A DNA stretch of 64,000 bases. Origin: Sinorhizobium americanum (lineage in GTDB: Bacteria; Pseudomonadota; Alphaproteobacteria; Rhizobiales; Rhizobiaceae). The DNA lies in the NCBI RefSeq assembly GCF_001651855.1, contig NZ_LNQC01000053.1, forward strand, positions 186,001-250,000, written 5' to 3'. Of the stretch, positions 52,229-61,025 are shown piece by piece; positions within the stretch are counted from its first letter, which is position 1; each line of letters starts with the position of its first letter. The notes beneath the pieces were generated by a model. It saw only the letters and a list, made by a program, of their open reading frames with translations, was not told the origin of the DNA and made no database searches. Both the position numbers and the translations under genes were made by a program.

Positions 52229-53692
52229 TCAGAGATTGATCAGCACGCTCTTGCTGCGGCGGTTGGCGATATAGGCTTCACGGCCGAGATCCTTGCCGAT
52301 GCCGGAGCTCTTGTAGCCGCCGGTCGGCAGGATGTGGTCGCGCGAGCGGCCGTAGCGGTTGACCCAGACGGTTCCCGCCTCGAGCCGGCGCGTCACGCGG
52401 ACGGCGCGCGACAGGTCGCGGGTGAAAACGCCGGCGGCGAGCCCGTAGGTGGGATGGTCGGCGAGCGCCAGGGCCTCTTCTTCCTCGTCGAAGGTCTGAA
52501 GTGTCAGCACCGGCCCGAAGATCTCCTCGGTGACGGCGGGAGAGGATTGGTCGACGCCGGCGATCAGCGTCGGCGCGTAGAAATAGCCCTCCCGCTCAAG
52601 CTGCTGGCCGCCGAGCAGGCATTCGCCGCCGGTCGCCGCGGCTCTCCGCACGATCGCATCGATCCGGCCGATCTGGCGCTCGGAGATGATCGGCGAATAT
52701 TGGCTCGCCGCGTCCCAGGTCGGTCCGGGCTGGATCGCCGACATGTGGCCGACGATCGCTGCGGTCAGTCGCTCGGCAATTCTCCTGTCGGCGATCAGCC
52801 GCGAGCCGGCAACGCAAGCCTGCCCGGCATTGGCGAGGATGTTGCGGGCGATCGCCTGCGCGGCGCGTTCGAGATCCGCATCGGCGAAGACGAGCTGCGG
52901 GCTTTTTCCGCCGAGCTCGAGCGTCATCGGCTTGATGCCGGTGCGCGCGATGTTTTCCATGATCGCCGCTCCGGCGGCCGTCGAGCCGGTGAAGCTCACC
53001 TTGGCAATGCCCGGATGTCCGGTCATCGCATTGCCGGTGGTTGGTCCATCGCCGAGCACGACATTGACAAGGCCGGCCGGAAGACCGGCGCGCACCGCAA
53101 GTTCGGCGAGGTAGAGCGTCGAAAAGGGCGTCATCTCGGACGGCTTCAAGACGACCGCATTGCCGGCGGCGACCGCCGGCCCAAGTTTCCAGCCGGCCAT
53201 GGAGACCGGAAAATTCCAGGGCGTGATTGCCCCGACGACGCCATAGGGCTCGGTCATGATCATGCCGAGATTGTCGTCGTCGGTCGGAACCAAGTCGCCG
53301 CCTTCCTTGTCGGCGAATTCGGCGAAGAAGCGGATCTGTTCGGCGGTGACGGCAATATCGCCGTCGATGAGGTGACCGACGGGACGGGTGGAGGCGACCG
53401 CCTCGAGGCGGGCAAGCGTCGCCGCTTCCGCCTCGATGAGGTCGGCCCACCGCGAAAGAGCGCGGGTCCTTTCGCGCGGACGCAGGCCCGACCAGCCGCT
53501 TTCCTTCAGCGCACGCCTTGCGCTCGCGACCGCCTGATCGACCAGGTCTTCGCCGGCGACGGGGCACTCGGCATAGGCCACCCCGTCGGAAGGACGATGC
53601 ATGGCGAGCCCGCCCGCCGCGGGCACATAGCGGCCGCCAATGAAATGGCCCTTGGGGAGTTCGAGCGTATCGGGGTTGAAACTGAGGGTCAT
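52229..53692 (-). CDS. Aldehyde dehydrogenase
   Basis: 487 residues from MTLSFNPDTLELPKGHFIGG, with AAGGAG before the ATG at 53692. Active-site Glu is in TLELGGKSPQLVF and Cys in ANAGQACVAGSRL; cofactor residues in ITPWNFPVSMAGWK. The C-terminus (VWVNRYGRSRDHILPTGGYKSSGIGKDLG) is like gamma-aminobutyraldehyde or betaine aldehyde dehydrogenases. It is first in the operon with ttuC and gabD. A substrate from the amine oxidase upstream is plausible. Confidence 0.9.
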   Translation of the reverse strand: MTLSFNPDTLELPKGHFIGGRYVPAAGGLAMHRPSDGVAYAECPVAGEDLVDQAVASARRALKESGWSGLRPRERTRALSRWADLIEAEAATLARLEAVASTRPVGHLIDGDIAVTAEQIRFFAEFADKEGGDLVPTDDDNLGMIMTEPYGVVGAITPWNFPVSMAGWKLGPAVAAGNAVVLKPSEMTPFSTLYLAELAVRAGLPAGLVNVVLGDGPTTGNAMTGHPGIAKVSFTGSTAAGAAIMENIARTGIKPMTLELGGKSPQLVFADADLERAAQAIARNILANAGQACVAGSRLIADRRIAERLTAAIVGHMSAIQPGPTWDAASQYSPIISERQIGRIDAIVRRAAATGGECLLGGQQLEREGYFYAPTLIAGVDQSSPAVTEEIFGPVLTLQTFDEEEEALALADHPTYGLAAGVFTRDLSRAVRVTRRLEAGTVWVNRYGRSRDHILPTGGYKSSGIGKDLGREAYIANRRSKSVLINL

Positions 53693-54357
53693 CGCTGCTC
53701 CTTGCCTTCCGGGCAAGATTAGCGGCGCTTTACCGGCAGTTTCAGTCGACTGCGCCGATGGCGATGATCGAATACGCTGTTTAATGGGAGCGGTTCAGCG
53801 CAATCTTCCGCCGTTCGGTCGCGAGGTAAGCGAGGAATGGCTTTGCGAACGCGAGGTGCATCGCGGTGCGCGGCTGAAAAAGGCGGGCGGCGGGCGCGTC
53901 GAAATCGTCAAAAGCCGAGCCGTCGAGAGCGCCATGCCCGAGCCCCTATGACAAGCGGAGTCACGCGACCGAGGGCGCGGTCTGCACCGCTACATGCCGA
54001 TTTCTTCCGGCGGGGAATTAAAAAAGATCAGGTGTTAGGTCGACAGCGGTCGTTTCGCCCTTTCAGCGAGCGGCTTGTCGGCGGACACCCTGCGTGGTGA
54101 GCATCCAGATGTGAGCGGGTTAGGGGCTGGCGGGCGCCCTTTGTTAGCTCGGCGGCAAGTCCTCGCCGCGATCAGTGGCAGGGTGAAGACGTTGCGAAGA
54201 TGCGAAGACGGCGAGGGCGCAGAAAAGAGCGCGGTCGAAGCCGAGGGTTCCAGGAGGAGTCCTCGGCGAGATACTGCTGGATCAGGGGAGGTCGAACCGG
54301 GAGCGGTTGGTGCCGTCCCGCTCGACCTCGTAGACCGGCCGGTCCCGAAGCTCACCA
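53693..54357. other. Long non-coding leader of the aldehyde dehydrogenase operon
   Basis: These 665 bases hold no gene I can support: the open frames on both strands have poor codon pattern, no ribosome binding site and no recognisable domain. The left end must contain the promoter of the aldehyde dehydrogenase operon. A decayed gene or an undetected RNA cannot be excluded. Confidence 0.4.
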
Positions 54358-54711
54358 TCAGCCGACGGTCAAATAGATTTTCCGGACGGTCTCGATCGTC
54401 CGCCAGACGCCCTTGAAGCCGGGCTTCATAATGAAGCTGTCACCGGCGCGATAGGTGACCGGGGTGCCGCCCTCTTCGGTGAGTTCGACGACGCCATCGA
54501 GGATGTGGCAGAACTCGAATGTCTCACCCTTGATCGAGCGGGTCTCGCCCGGGGTCGCTTCCCAGACGCCGGTAATGATCATGCCGTCGCGGGCGACGTC
54601 CTGAGCCCAGGTGTTGAAGGACGGGCTGCCGGAAATCAGCCGTTCGGGGGTCGGCGTCGACCGCTTCGGCTCGAACTGCGGATTGGTGTCGATTTTCTTC
54701 AGCAGAGACAT
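54358..54711 (-). CDS. Small cupin-domain protein
   Basis: 117 residues, one cupin (about 35-110: FNTWAQDVARDGMIITGVWEATPGETRSIK, then FEFCHILDGVVELTEEGG and AGDSFIMKPGFKGVWRTIE). It belongs to the EutQ-like/DUF861 cupin group often found beside amine or sugar-acid catabolic genes, where the role is unclear. It follows the hydroxyacid dehydrogenase gene by 27 bases and is likely the last gene of the argE-ghrA-cupin operon. Confidence 0.85.
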   Translation of the reverse strand: MSLLKKIDTNPQFEPKRSTPTPERLISGSPSFNTWAQDVARDGMIITGVWEATPGETRSIKGETFEFCHILDGVVELTEEGGTPVTYRAGDSFIMKPGFKGVWRTIETVRKIYLTVG

Positions 54712-54738
54712 GGCTTACCTTTCGGGGTTCCTATGGGA

Positions 54739-55662
54739 TCAATAGCCGCGGTCACGGTCGATGAGGCCGACGACGTCGAGGCCGGCTTCGTGGCGCCGGA
54801 TATTGGCGATGACGGTTTTCGCGGCGGTTTCCGGCTGGGTGACGCTGGCGATGTGCGGGGTGATGATCACCTTCGGGTGGCGCCAGAGCGGGTGGTCCGC
54901 CGGCAGCGGTTCCGGATCGGTGACGTCGAGGACGGCGCCGGAGAGCTGCCCGCTGTCGAGTGCCGCAACAAGCGCGCCGGTATCGAGTTGCGGCCCACGC
55001 CCGGCATGCACGAGACCGGCGCCGCTCGGCAATTTCGCGAAAAGCGAGGCATCGAAGATGCCGCGTGTCTCGGCGGTGAGCGGCAAAAGGCAGATCAGAA
55101 TGTCCTGGGTGGCCAGAAAGTCGGAAAGCCCCTCATCGCCATTGTAGCAGGTGACGCCCGGGATTTCGTGCGGCGAGCGGCTCCAGCCGCACAGCCGAAA
55201 GCCGAAGGGACGGAGCCGGTCCAGCACCGCCTGGCCGAGATTGCCGAGGCCCATGACGCCGACCCGCCGCTCCGTCGCCTGGCGGACCGGGCGCCCGCGC
55301 CACGCGCCGACGCTCTGCTGGCCAAGATAACCGGGAAGATCGCGATGCAGCGCGAGGACTGCAAGCGTCACATATTCCTGCATCATCCGGGTGATACCGT
55401 CCTCGATCATCCGGACGAGCTTGACCGTTTTCGGCAGGCGGTCGAGCGCGAACTGGTCGACGCCGGCGCCGATAGAGAAAAGGACCTCGAGATTGACGTA
55501 TCGCTCAAGGTCCGATGGTGCGGTCCATGTCAGCAGATAGCGGACCGCGGCAGGATCGACGCTGCCGGCGTCCGTGATGAAAGGGAGCGAGGGAAGCTCG
55601 CGGGCGAGTTCAGCCGCAAAAATCTTCGCCCGTTCGGCGTCCGAATTGAACAGAAAGGCCAT
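54739..55662 (-). CDS. ghrA: Glyoxylate/hydroxypyruvate reductase A-like D-2-hydroxyacid dehydrogenase
   Basis: 307 residues. The NAD(P)-binding motif is [17 protein letters not shown] near residue 140, and catalytic residues are visible: Arg in [14 protein letters not shown], Glu in DVTDPEPLP, His in ITPHIAS. The length and SIGAGVDQF stretch near residue 85 fit the GhrA branch. It would reduce glyoxylate or hydroxypyruvate, linking to the glyoxylate genes elsewhere in the window, or act on a pathway-specific 2-oxo acid. Confidence 0.83.
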   Translation of the reverse strand: MAFLFNSDAERAKIFAAELARELPSLPFITDAGSVDPAAVRYLLTWTAPSDLERYVNLEVLFSIGAGVDQFALDRLPKTVKLVRMIEDGITRMMQEYVTLAVLALHRDLPGYLGQQSVGAWRGRPVRQATERRVGVMGLGNLGQAVLDRLRPFGFRLCGWSRSPHEIPGVTCYNGDEGLSDFLATQDILICLLPLTAETRGIFDASLFAKLPSGAGLVHAGRGPQLDTGALVAALDSGQLSGAVLDVTDPEPLPADHPLWRHPKVIITPHIASVTQPETAAKTVIANIRRHEAGLDVVGLIDRDRGY

Positions 55663-55787
55663 TGCCGTCCTCGCTTCTTTCCACGCATGCTTGCTGCATT
55701 GCCCCGGCAGAATGCTCCGAAGCAGGCCGAATCAACGGCATTTGGCACCGAGTTAGTGGGTGATCGCGACTTGCCGGTCGTCCGGAT

Positions 55788-56912
55788 TCAGGCACGCAGC
55801 CTTTGCCCCAGCGCCTCGATCATGGTTCTGCAGGCCGCAAGCTCGCCGCTCTCGATATACTCGTTCGCCTTGTGGGCACGCGCGATGTCGCCCGGACCAC
55901 AGATGATCGCGTCAATTCCGGCCGCTTGATAAAGCCCGGCCTCCGTTCCGTAGCTGACGGCGGGAAGCGGTTCCTGCCCGGTCAGGTCGCGCAACAGGAC
56001 GGCCAGCGGCGCATTTTCCTTGAGCGACAGCGCCGGATAGGCACTCAACGTCTCCCAGCGCGTTTTAAAGCCGCGTTCTGTCAGGCTTTCGAGTTTGGTC
56101 TCGATGTCCGAAAGAAGCGAGGAGGGATCGACGCCCGCCACGGCACGGGCCTCAAGCTCGATCGTGCAGCGCTCGGGAATAATGTTCACCGCCTGACCGC
56201 CGGCAATGGTGCCGACCTGGAGCGACGAATAGGGCGGCTCGAAATTGCCGTCGAAAGGACCTTTCGTCAGGGCGTCAGCGGAACAGACTGCCTCGGCAAC
56301 GATCTCCGCCATGGCGTGGATGGCGTTGAGACCGAGGTCCGGCCGCGAGGAATGGCCGGCCCGGCCAACGATTTCGATGCGCGCGGCGGCCTTGCCCTTG
56401 TGGGCGCGGATCGCACGCAGGCCGCTCGGCTCGCCGACGATACAGCCCTGGGGCTTTGCGCAGAGATCCGGCAGGCGCGAAATCAGGTGCGGGACGCCGC
56501 GGCAGCCGGCTTCCTCGTCGTAGGAGAAGGCGAGGTGGAGCGGCCGGGAGAGCGGCAAGGAGGCGAGGGTCGGCAGGGCCGCGAGAGCGCAGGCGAGAAA
56601 GCCCTTCATGTCGCTGGTTCCGCGCCCATAGAGCCGTTCACCCTCACGCCTGAGGCTGAACGGATCGCTGCTCCATGGCGGTTCGGCAGCCGGCACCACG
56701 TCCATGTGGCCCGATAGGATGATGCCCCGCTGGTCGGCCGGGCCGATGCTGGCGAAGAGGTTCGAGCGATCGCCTTCCGGACCGGGCAGCACGCTGACTT
56801 GGGCGCCCAGCCCGGTCAGGTAGGTGCGGATCCAGTCGACGATGTCGTGGTTCGCCGTTCCGACCACAGATGGAAAGGCTATGAGGCGGGCGAGGATCTC
56901 TTCTGTCTTCAT
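55788..56912 (-). CDS. argE: Acetylornithine deacetylase-like M20 amidohydrolase
   Basis: 374 residues. Metal-binding residues of the M20 family are in ILSGHMDVVP, the Asp of GTSDMKGFLA, and DEEAGCRGVPHL; the dimerisation domain includes AGHSSRPDLGLNAIH. The closest named relatives are ArgE enzymes that deacetylate N-acetylornithine. In this catabolic setting it may remove an acyl group from an imported N-acyl compound. It leads the leftward argE-ghrA-cupin operon; gap to ghrA 125 bases. Confidence 0.85.
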   Translation of the reverse strand: MKTEEILARLIAFPSVVGTANHDIVDWIRTYLTGLGAQVSVLPGPEGDRSNLFASIGPADQRGIILSGHMDVVPAAEPPWSSDPFSLRREGERLYGRGTSDMKGFLACALAALPTLASLPLSRPLHLAFSYDEEAGCRGVPHLISRLPDLCAKPQGCIVGEPSGLRAIRAHKGKAAARIEIVGRAGHSSRPDLGLNAIHAMAEIVAEAVCSADALTKGPFDGNFEPPYSSLQVGTIAGGQAVNIIPERCTIELEARAVAGVDPSSLLSDIETKLESLTERGFKTRWETLSAYPALSLKENAPLAVLLRDLTGQEPLPAVSYGTEAGLYQAAGIDAIICGPGDIARAHKANEYIESGELAACRTMIEALGQRLRA

Positions 56913-56919
56913 TTTTCTC

Positions 56920-57144
56920 TCACAGCATGCCGAGCTTGCCGAGGTCGGTTCCGCCGATCATCCGCTCGTGTCGGCAGGGTGCCGGATCGACGCAGGGCCT
57001 GTCGCAGCGGAACAGATCCGTGTCTTGTCCTGTCAGGATAGGTCGACGCGGGGCAACTGCTTGCCGAATGTCCCGAGCCTTCAGTGGAAAGTGCCGTATT
57101 GCAAGAATCTGAAGTGTTTTATGTTGCGGACAAGCGGCACCCAA
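56920..57144 (-). CDS. Candidate small protein upstream of argE
   Basis: A 74-codon frame ending 7 bases before the argE start codon. The last ~32 codons (DLFRCDRPCVDPAPCRHERM and on) use mostly GC-ending codons like neighbouring genes, and the stop codon sits at the spacing expected in an operon. There is no good ribosome binding site and no family was recognised. It may be a real small cysteine-rich protein, a gene remnant or chance. The remaining bases to 57215 show nothing else. Confidence 0.2.
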   Translation of the reverse strand: MGAACPQHKTLQILAIRHFPLKARDIRQAVAPRRPILTGQDTDLFRCDRPCVDPAPCRHERMIGGTDLGKLGML

Positions 57145-57215
57145 GAAACGGGTTGAATTCGCAGCCTGGCCGCACGATTTTCATGGAAACTGGAATCGCG
57201 CGGGAGGCTGCGGCT

Positions 57216-57779
57216 ATGGGCCGGACAGCACACCGATACCTGATCTTCGACACGGCGGCCGGGTTCTGCGGCATCGCCTGGAGCGCGCGCGGTATCACAC
57301 GCTTTCAACTGCCGACCAAAAGTGCGGAGGCGACTGAGCGGCTTCTGCTCAGGCGTCTGCCCGAGGCGAAACCACAAGAGCCGCCGTCGGAGGTCGTGGA
57401 GGCCGTTGCCGAGGTGAAACGCTATTTCGAAGGCAAGGAGACGGATTTCTCCGGGCTCGCGCTCGACCTTGGTGAACAGGACGCCTTGTTCAAGCAAATC
57501 TATGCAGCGACGCGAAAGATCCCCTGGGGGCGCACGACGACCTATGGCGCGCTGGCCAAGGAGCTCGGGGCCGGCCCGGAAGCGGCGCGAGACGTCGGCC
57601 AGGCGATGGCGAAAAATCCCGTCGCACTGATCATACCGTGCCATCGTGTCCTGGCGGCCGGCGGCAAGGTTGGCGGGTTTTCGGCACCGGGCGGCGCCTC
57701 GGCGAAGCTGCGCATGCTCGAATTGGAAGGCGTTCATATCGGTCCGCCGGAGCCGGCACAGCAATCCCTGGGATTTTGA
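57216..57779 (+). CDS. ogt: Methylated-DNA-[protein]-cysteine S-methyltransferase
   Basis: 187 residues from MGRTAHRYLIFDTAAG; GGGAGG lies 8 bases upstream of 57216, whereas the ATG at 57183 lacks one. The active-site motif PCHRV with the acceptor cysteine is near residue 140, preceded by the DNA-binding helix region IPWGRTTTYGALAKELG. The protein removes alkyl groups from O6-alkylguanine in a suicidal reaction. It is a stand-alone repair gene, not linked to its neighbours. Confidence 0.92.
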   Translation: MGRTAHRYLIFDTAAGFCGIAWSARGITRFQLPTKSAEATERLLLRRLPEAKPQEPPSEVVEAVAEVKRYFEGKETDFSGLALDLGEQDALFKQIYAATRKIPWGRTTTYGALAKELGAGPEAARDVGQAMAKNPVALIIPCHRVLAAGGKVGGFSAPGGASAKLRMLELEGVHIGPPEPAQQSLGF

Positions 57780-57818
57780 ACAATGGCAGCGATGGAATCC
57801 CGGCCGAAGGAGGGAGCA

Positions 57819-59048
57819 ATGCAGACTTTACCTGAGGCGCGGTGGGGTTCCGCTCGCCAGAGCGATAGGGTGTCGTCCGTCGAGCGGCGGAAGATTCTCG
57901 ACTGGCTGGTGATGGAGACGCGCGAAGAACGCTTCATCGACAACATCTTCGTGGAACTGTGCCAGAGATTGTCGGAAGCCGGTGTGCCGGTTGCCCGTGC
58001 GACGCTGCATTTCAGGATACACCACCCGCAATGGATCGGCGCGCGCATCCTGTGGCGGAAGGGATTGTCGGAGGCGGAGATCGACACCTATGAATATGGC
58101 GTCGAAGACAGCACGCAATATCTGAACAGCCCGTTGCACGCGTTCAACGAAGGGGCCGAGGAGGTGCGCCGGCACCTGGACGACCCGACGGCCGAGGGTC
58201 CGAACTACCCGCTCTACGAGGAGCTCAGGGCCGAGGGCCTCACCGACTATATGATCTGGCCGCTTTACCATACGCTCGGCAAGCGGCACGCGATCACCTT
58301 TGCCAGCGACCGACCGGGCGGCTTCGACGCTGACGATATTGCCTTCCTTGGAGACATTCTGCCGGCGCTGGCGCTCGTCAGCGAAATCCGGCTGAAGAAC
58401 CGTATGGCGCGCACGCTCCTCGAAACCTATGTCGGCCCGCATGCCAGCGAACAGATTATGGCAGGGGCGACGACGCGCGGCAGCGGTGTGACGGTCGGCG
58501 CGGCAATCCTGATCTGCGACCTGCGCGACTTCACGAGATTGTCGGATCTCTGGCCGCGTGATGACGTCATCGAGCTCCTGAACGACTATTTCGACGCCAT
58601 GTCCGAACCGATCGAGCGGCATGGCGGAGAGATATTGAAATTCATGGGCGACGGACTGCTGGCGATCTTTCCTCTCACCGACCCTTGCGCCTGCGGCCAG
58701 CTTCTCGCCGCCATCGACGAAGCGCAGGCGGCGCTTTCCCGGCTCAATGAGGCGAACCTCAAAAAGGGCCATGATCCGCTCGGCTACGGCATCGGCGTCC
58801 ATGTCGGCGACGTGATGTACGGCAATATCGGTTCGCGCAAGCGCCTCGATTTCACCGTCATCGGACCGGCCGTCAACATCGCCTCCCGGCTCGAGAGCCT
58901 GACCAAGGAGCTCAAGCGCCCCGTTCTGTTTTCAAGAGCCTTTGTCGATAGGGCAGGATGCGCCGGAGAGCTTGAAAGTCTCGGCTCCTATGCCCTGAGA
59001 GGACTGGACGAACCGGTCGATGTGTTTGCCCTCTTGGGTACCAAGTAG
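57819..59048 (+). CDS. Class III adenylate/guanylate cyclase
   Basis: 409 residues from MQTLPEARWGSAR, after AAGGAGGG. The first ~220 residues form a sensory-like region (ERFIDNIFVELCQRLSEAGVPV) that looks soluble. The catalytic domain follows, with the first metal Asp in ILICDLRDFTRLSD, the second in KFMGDGLLAIF, and the GIGVHVGDVMYGNIGSRKRLDFTVIGPAVNIASRLE stretch in parts. Rhizobia carry many such cyclases for cAMP signalling. It follows ogt by 39 bases but is probably independent. Confidence 0.9.
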   Translation: MQTLPEARWGSARQSDRVSSVERRKILDWLVMETREERFIDNIFVELCQRLSEAGVPVARATLHFRIHHPQWIGARILWRKGLSEAEIDTYEYGVEDSTQYLNSPLHAFNEGAEEVRRHLDDPTAEGPNYPLYEELRAEGLTDYMIWPLYHTLGKRHAITFASDRPGGFDADDIAFLGDILPALALVSEIRLKNRMARTLLETYVGPHASEQIMAGATTRGSGVTVGAAILICDLRDFTRLSDLWPRDDVIELLNDYFDAMSEPIERHGGEILKFMGDGLLAIFPLTDPCACGQLLAAIDEAQAALSRLNEANLKKGHDPLGYGIGVHVGDVMYGNIGSRKRLDFTVIGPAVNIASRLESLTKELKRPVLFSRAFVDRAGCAGELESLGSYALRGLDEPVDVFALLGTK

Positions 59049-59127
59049 GTCGGAACCCATCCTGGAAATGACTCGCGTTCCCCGCGGCTTGAGCGTTAAC
59101 TGAATGCTCTCACGCAGGAGGTGAGCC

Positions 59128-59454
59128 ATGACCATGTATCTCACGCGCTTCAGCTATACGCCCGAAACATGGGCGCGCATGATTCAGAATCCCGAGGATC
59201 GACGCGAGGCGGCTCGAACGTATATCGAGGCCGTGGGCGGTAAGCTCCACGGCTTCTGGTACGCGTTTGGCGAGCATGACGGTTGGACGCTTTGGGAGGC
59301 GCCCGACAGCGTCTCGATGGCCGCTGTCGCGATCGCGATCGGCGCGGGAGGGGCGCTGAGCTCCATCGAGACCACCGTACTCCTCAGCGTCGAGGATACC
59401 ATTGACGCCTTGGCAAAGGCAAAGCAGGTACGGTACCGCCCTCCGGCAACGTAG
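59128..59454 (+). CDS. GYD domain protein
   Basis: 108 residues, preceded by GCAGGAGG. The fold of GYD-domain proteins is indicated by YLTRFSYTPETWARMIQNPEDRR, GGKLHGFWYAFGEHDGW and ALSSIETTVLLSVEDTIDALAKA. These small proteins have no established function. It follows the cyclase gene by 79 bases and converges on the diguanylate cyclase gene. Confidence 0.8.
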   Translation: MTMYLTRFSYTPETWARMIQNPEDRREAARTYIEAVGGKLHGFWYAFGEHDGWTLWEAPDSVSMAAVAIAIGAGGALSSIETTVLLSVEDTIDALAKAKQVRYRPPAT

Positions 59455-59509
59455 GCGCCGCACTGTCTATACTTTGCGCGAAGCGGATGCACTTCCTCGA
59501 AGCTGTCGG

Positions 59510-60775
59510 TCAACTCGGATCGTGTAGCACCACACGATTCCGTCCGGCTTGCTTGGCAAGGTAGAGTGCCGCATCGGCCTGGTTCTGAAGCTGTTCCGGT
59601 GAGACGACCTTCTCATCCGGCGGCTGGGTCGCCACTCCGATGCTGAGAGTGACGTAGGGCGAAATGCGGGATGCCGGGTTCGGAAGAGAGGCGGCCTCGA
59701 CGCTCCCGCGAATCCGTTCGGCCAGAAAGATCGCCTCGGCCTCGTCGACGCCCGGAAGCACGATCAGGAACTCCTCGCCGCCGTAACGGGCCACGTGATC
59801 GCGATCGCTTTTCACGCTGCTCTGAATGATACCCGCAACCTTCACGAGGCAGCGATCGCCCTCCGCATGGCCGAGGTGATCGTTGAGCTTCTTGAACTCG
59901 TCGATATCGCACATCAGCATGGCGCAGCCGCGGCTGTCCAGACCGGCGCTCCAGAGCCGGTTCAGCGTTTCCATCATCCAGCGCCGGTTGGCGATTCCGG
60001 TCAGCGGATCGGTTCTCGCGAGACGCTCCAGCCGGGCATTCGCGTCGGCAAGTTCGGCGACGCGGCTGCGGTCTCTGAGCTCGAGAAGGAAACCCTTCTG
60101 CGCCAGGATCGTCATCGTGCGCCGCGCAACGACGGTGGCGACGATGCCGCTCGCAAAAAACAATGTCGCAGCCACGGCGCTTCCCGTCTCCAGGCCGGGG
60201 TTCAGCAGTTGGAAAACCAGGTAGAGACCAAGCGCCATGGCGGCAACGGTGACCGTCCAAGCCAACGGAATGCTGAAGATGATGATCGCGGTAATGGTCA
60301 CGAACAGCATGATGGTCAGGTGGCGCTCGTAGAACTCGCCACCCGCGCCGACGCCCACCAGTGCTACCGACAGGAGGATGAAAAACAGGCCTGCGATGAT
60401 TGACACCCCCTGGAGCCAGGTCGCTTGCGGCTTTCGCCAGACGAAGGCGGTGGCGAGAGCTGCGGGCGGCAGGATGCAGGCGGGCAAGAGCATCGGCAGG
60501 ACGATCGCCTTCGGAAGCAGGATGGCGTTGAGGCCCAAGGTAAGGACATCCAACAGCGCCACCCATACCATCCAGGCACGAATGACCTTGGCGGTTCGCC
60601 GCCAGGACCGCTCCTGGAACAGGCGGCGAAGCTCGCCCTTGAGGCGGATGTCACGCGTGCGCCCGGCAAGAAGGCGCGCAACTTCGGCCATGATAGCGGG
60701 ATCTTGCGCCTGAAGCTGCATCTGTGTGGATGGGTTAACCCCACTCGCTGAGACTGCGCTCTCCTCAATGTCCAT
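59510..60775 (-). CDS. Membrane-bound diguanylate cyclase (GGDEF domain)
   Basis: 421 residues if it starts at MDIEESAVSAS (60775); an ATG 15 codons upstream is weaker. About five hydrophobic segments occupy residues 65-220, then a short helical linker and the GGDEF domain (DPLTGIANRRWMMETL; active site YGGEEFLIVLPG). The intact GGEEF motif and the metal Asp in MCDIDEFKKLND suggest active cyclic di-GMP synthesis. No phosphodiesterase domain is attached. The membrane part may be the sensor. Confidence 0.9.
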   Translation of the reverse strand: MDIEESAVSASGVNPSTQMQLQAQDPAIMAEVARLLAGRTRDIRLKGELRRLFQERSWRRTAKVIRAWMVWVALLDVLTLGLNAILLPKAIVLPMLLPACILPPAALATAFVWRKPQATWLQGVSIIAGLFFILLSVALVGVGAGGEFYERHLTIMLFVTITAIIIFSIPLAWTVTVAAMALGLYLVFQLLNPGLETGSAVAATLFFASGIVATVVARRTMTILAQKGFLLELRDRSRVAELADANARLERLARTDPLTGIANRRWMMETLNRLWSAGLDSRGCAMLMCDIDEFKKLNDHLGHAEGDRCLVKVAGIIQSSVKSDRDHVARYGGEEFLIVLPGVDEAEAIFLAERIRGSVEAASLPNPASRISPYVTLSIGVATQPPDEKVVSPEQLQNQADAALYLAKQAGRNRVVLHDPS

Positions 60776-60892
60776 GCCCACCCATGTAGTGGAGCATCGG
60801 CCGCAGGCAAGTAAAGACAAAGCGGGCTATTTGAATATGTTCCGTCGCTTCGCGGTGACCCGGCCGCCGACGCAAATGATACGTTCCCTTAC

Positions 60893-60990
60893 AGCGCCGC
60901 GCGTCTAATCAGACGCGCAAAGGCCGCTGTAGACTTTGAATTGCTGCATGTCTTTGCCCTTAAATCGAGATCGATTTAAGGAGACATGCA
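60893..60990. repeat. RIME-like composite palindromic repeat, copy 2
   Basis: GCGCGTCT (60899-60906) pairs with AGACGCGC (60911-60918). A linker with CGCTGTAG and CTTTGAAT follows. The second hairpin pairs TGCATGTCT (60945-60953) with AGACATGCA (60982-60990) and, inside it, CTTAAATCGA with TCGATTTAAG. The layout equals copy 1 at 9189-9284. It lies in the leader of the LuxR-type gene. Confidence 0.65.
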
Positions 60991-61025
60991 GTCGTCGAAC
61001 AGGTCTGCGTCAATGGGAGAGACGC

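Noticed and set aside
51308-53722. 804-codon rightward frame, the longest in this part
   Set aside because: It is antisense to two genes with complete active-site motifs (tartrate dehydrogenase and aldehyde dehydrogenase).
54035-54358. Leftward 107-codon frame before the cupin gene
   Set aside because: It is Ser/Arg/Pro-rich, lacks a ribosome binding site and shows no recognisable pattern; it looks like a chance frame in non-coding DNA.
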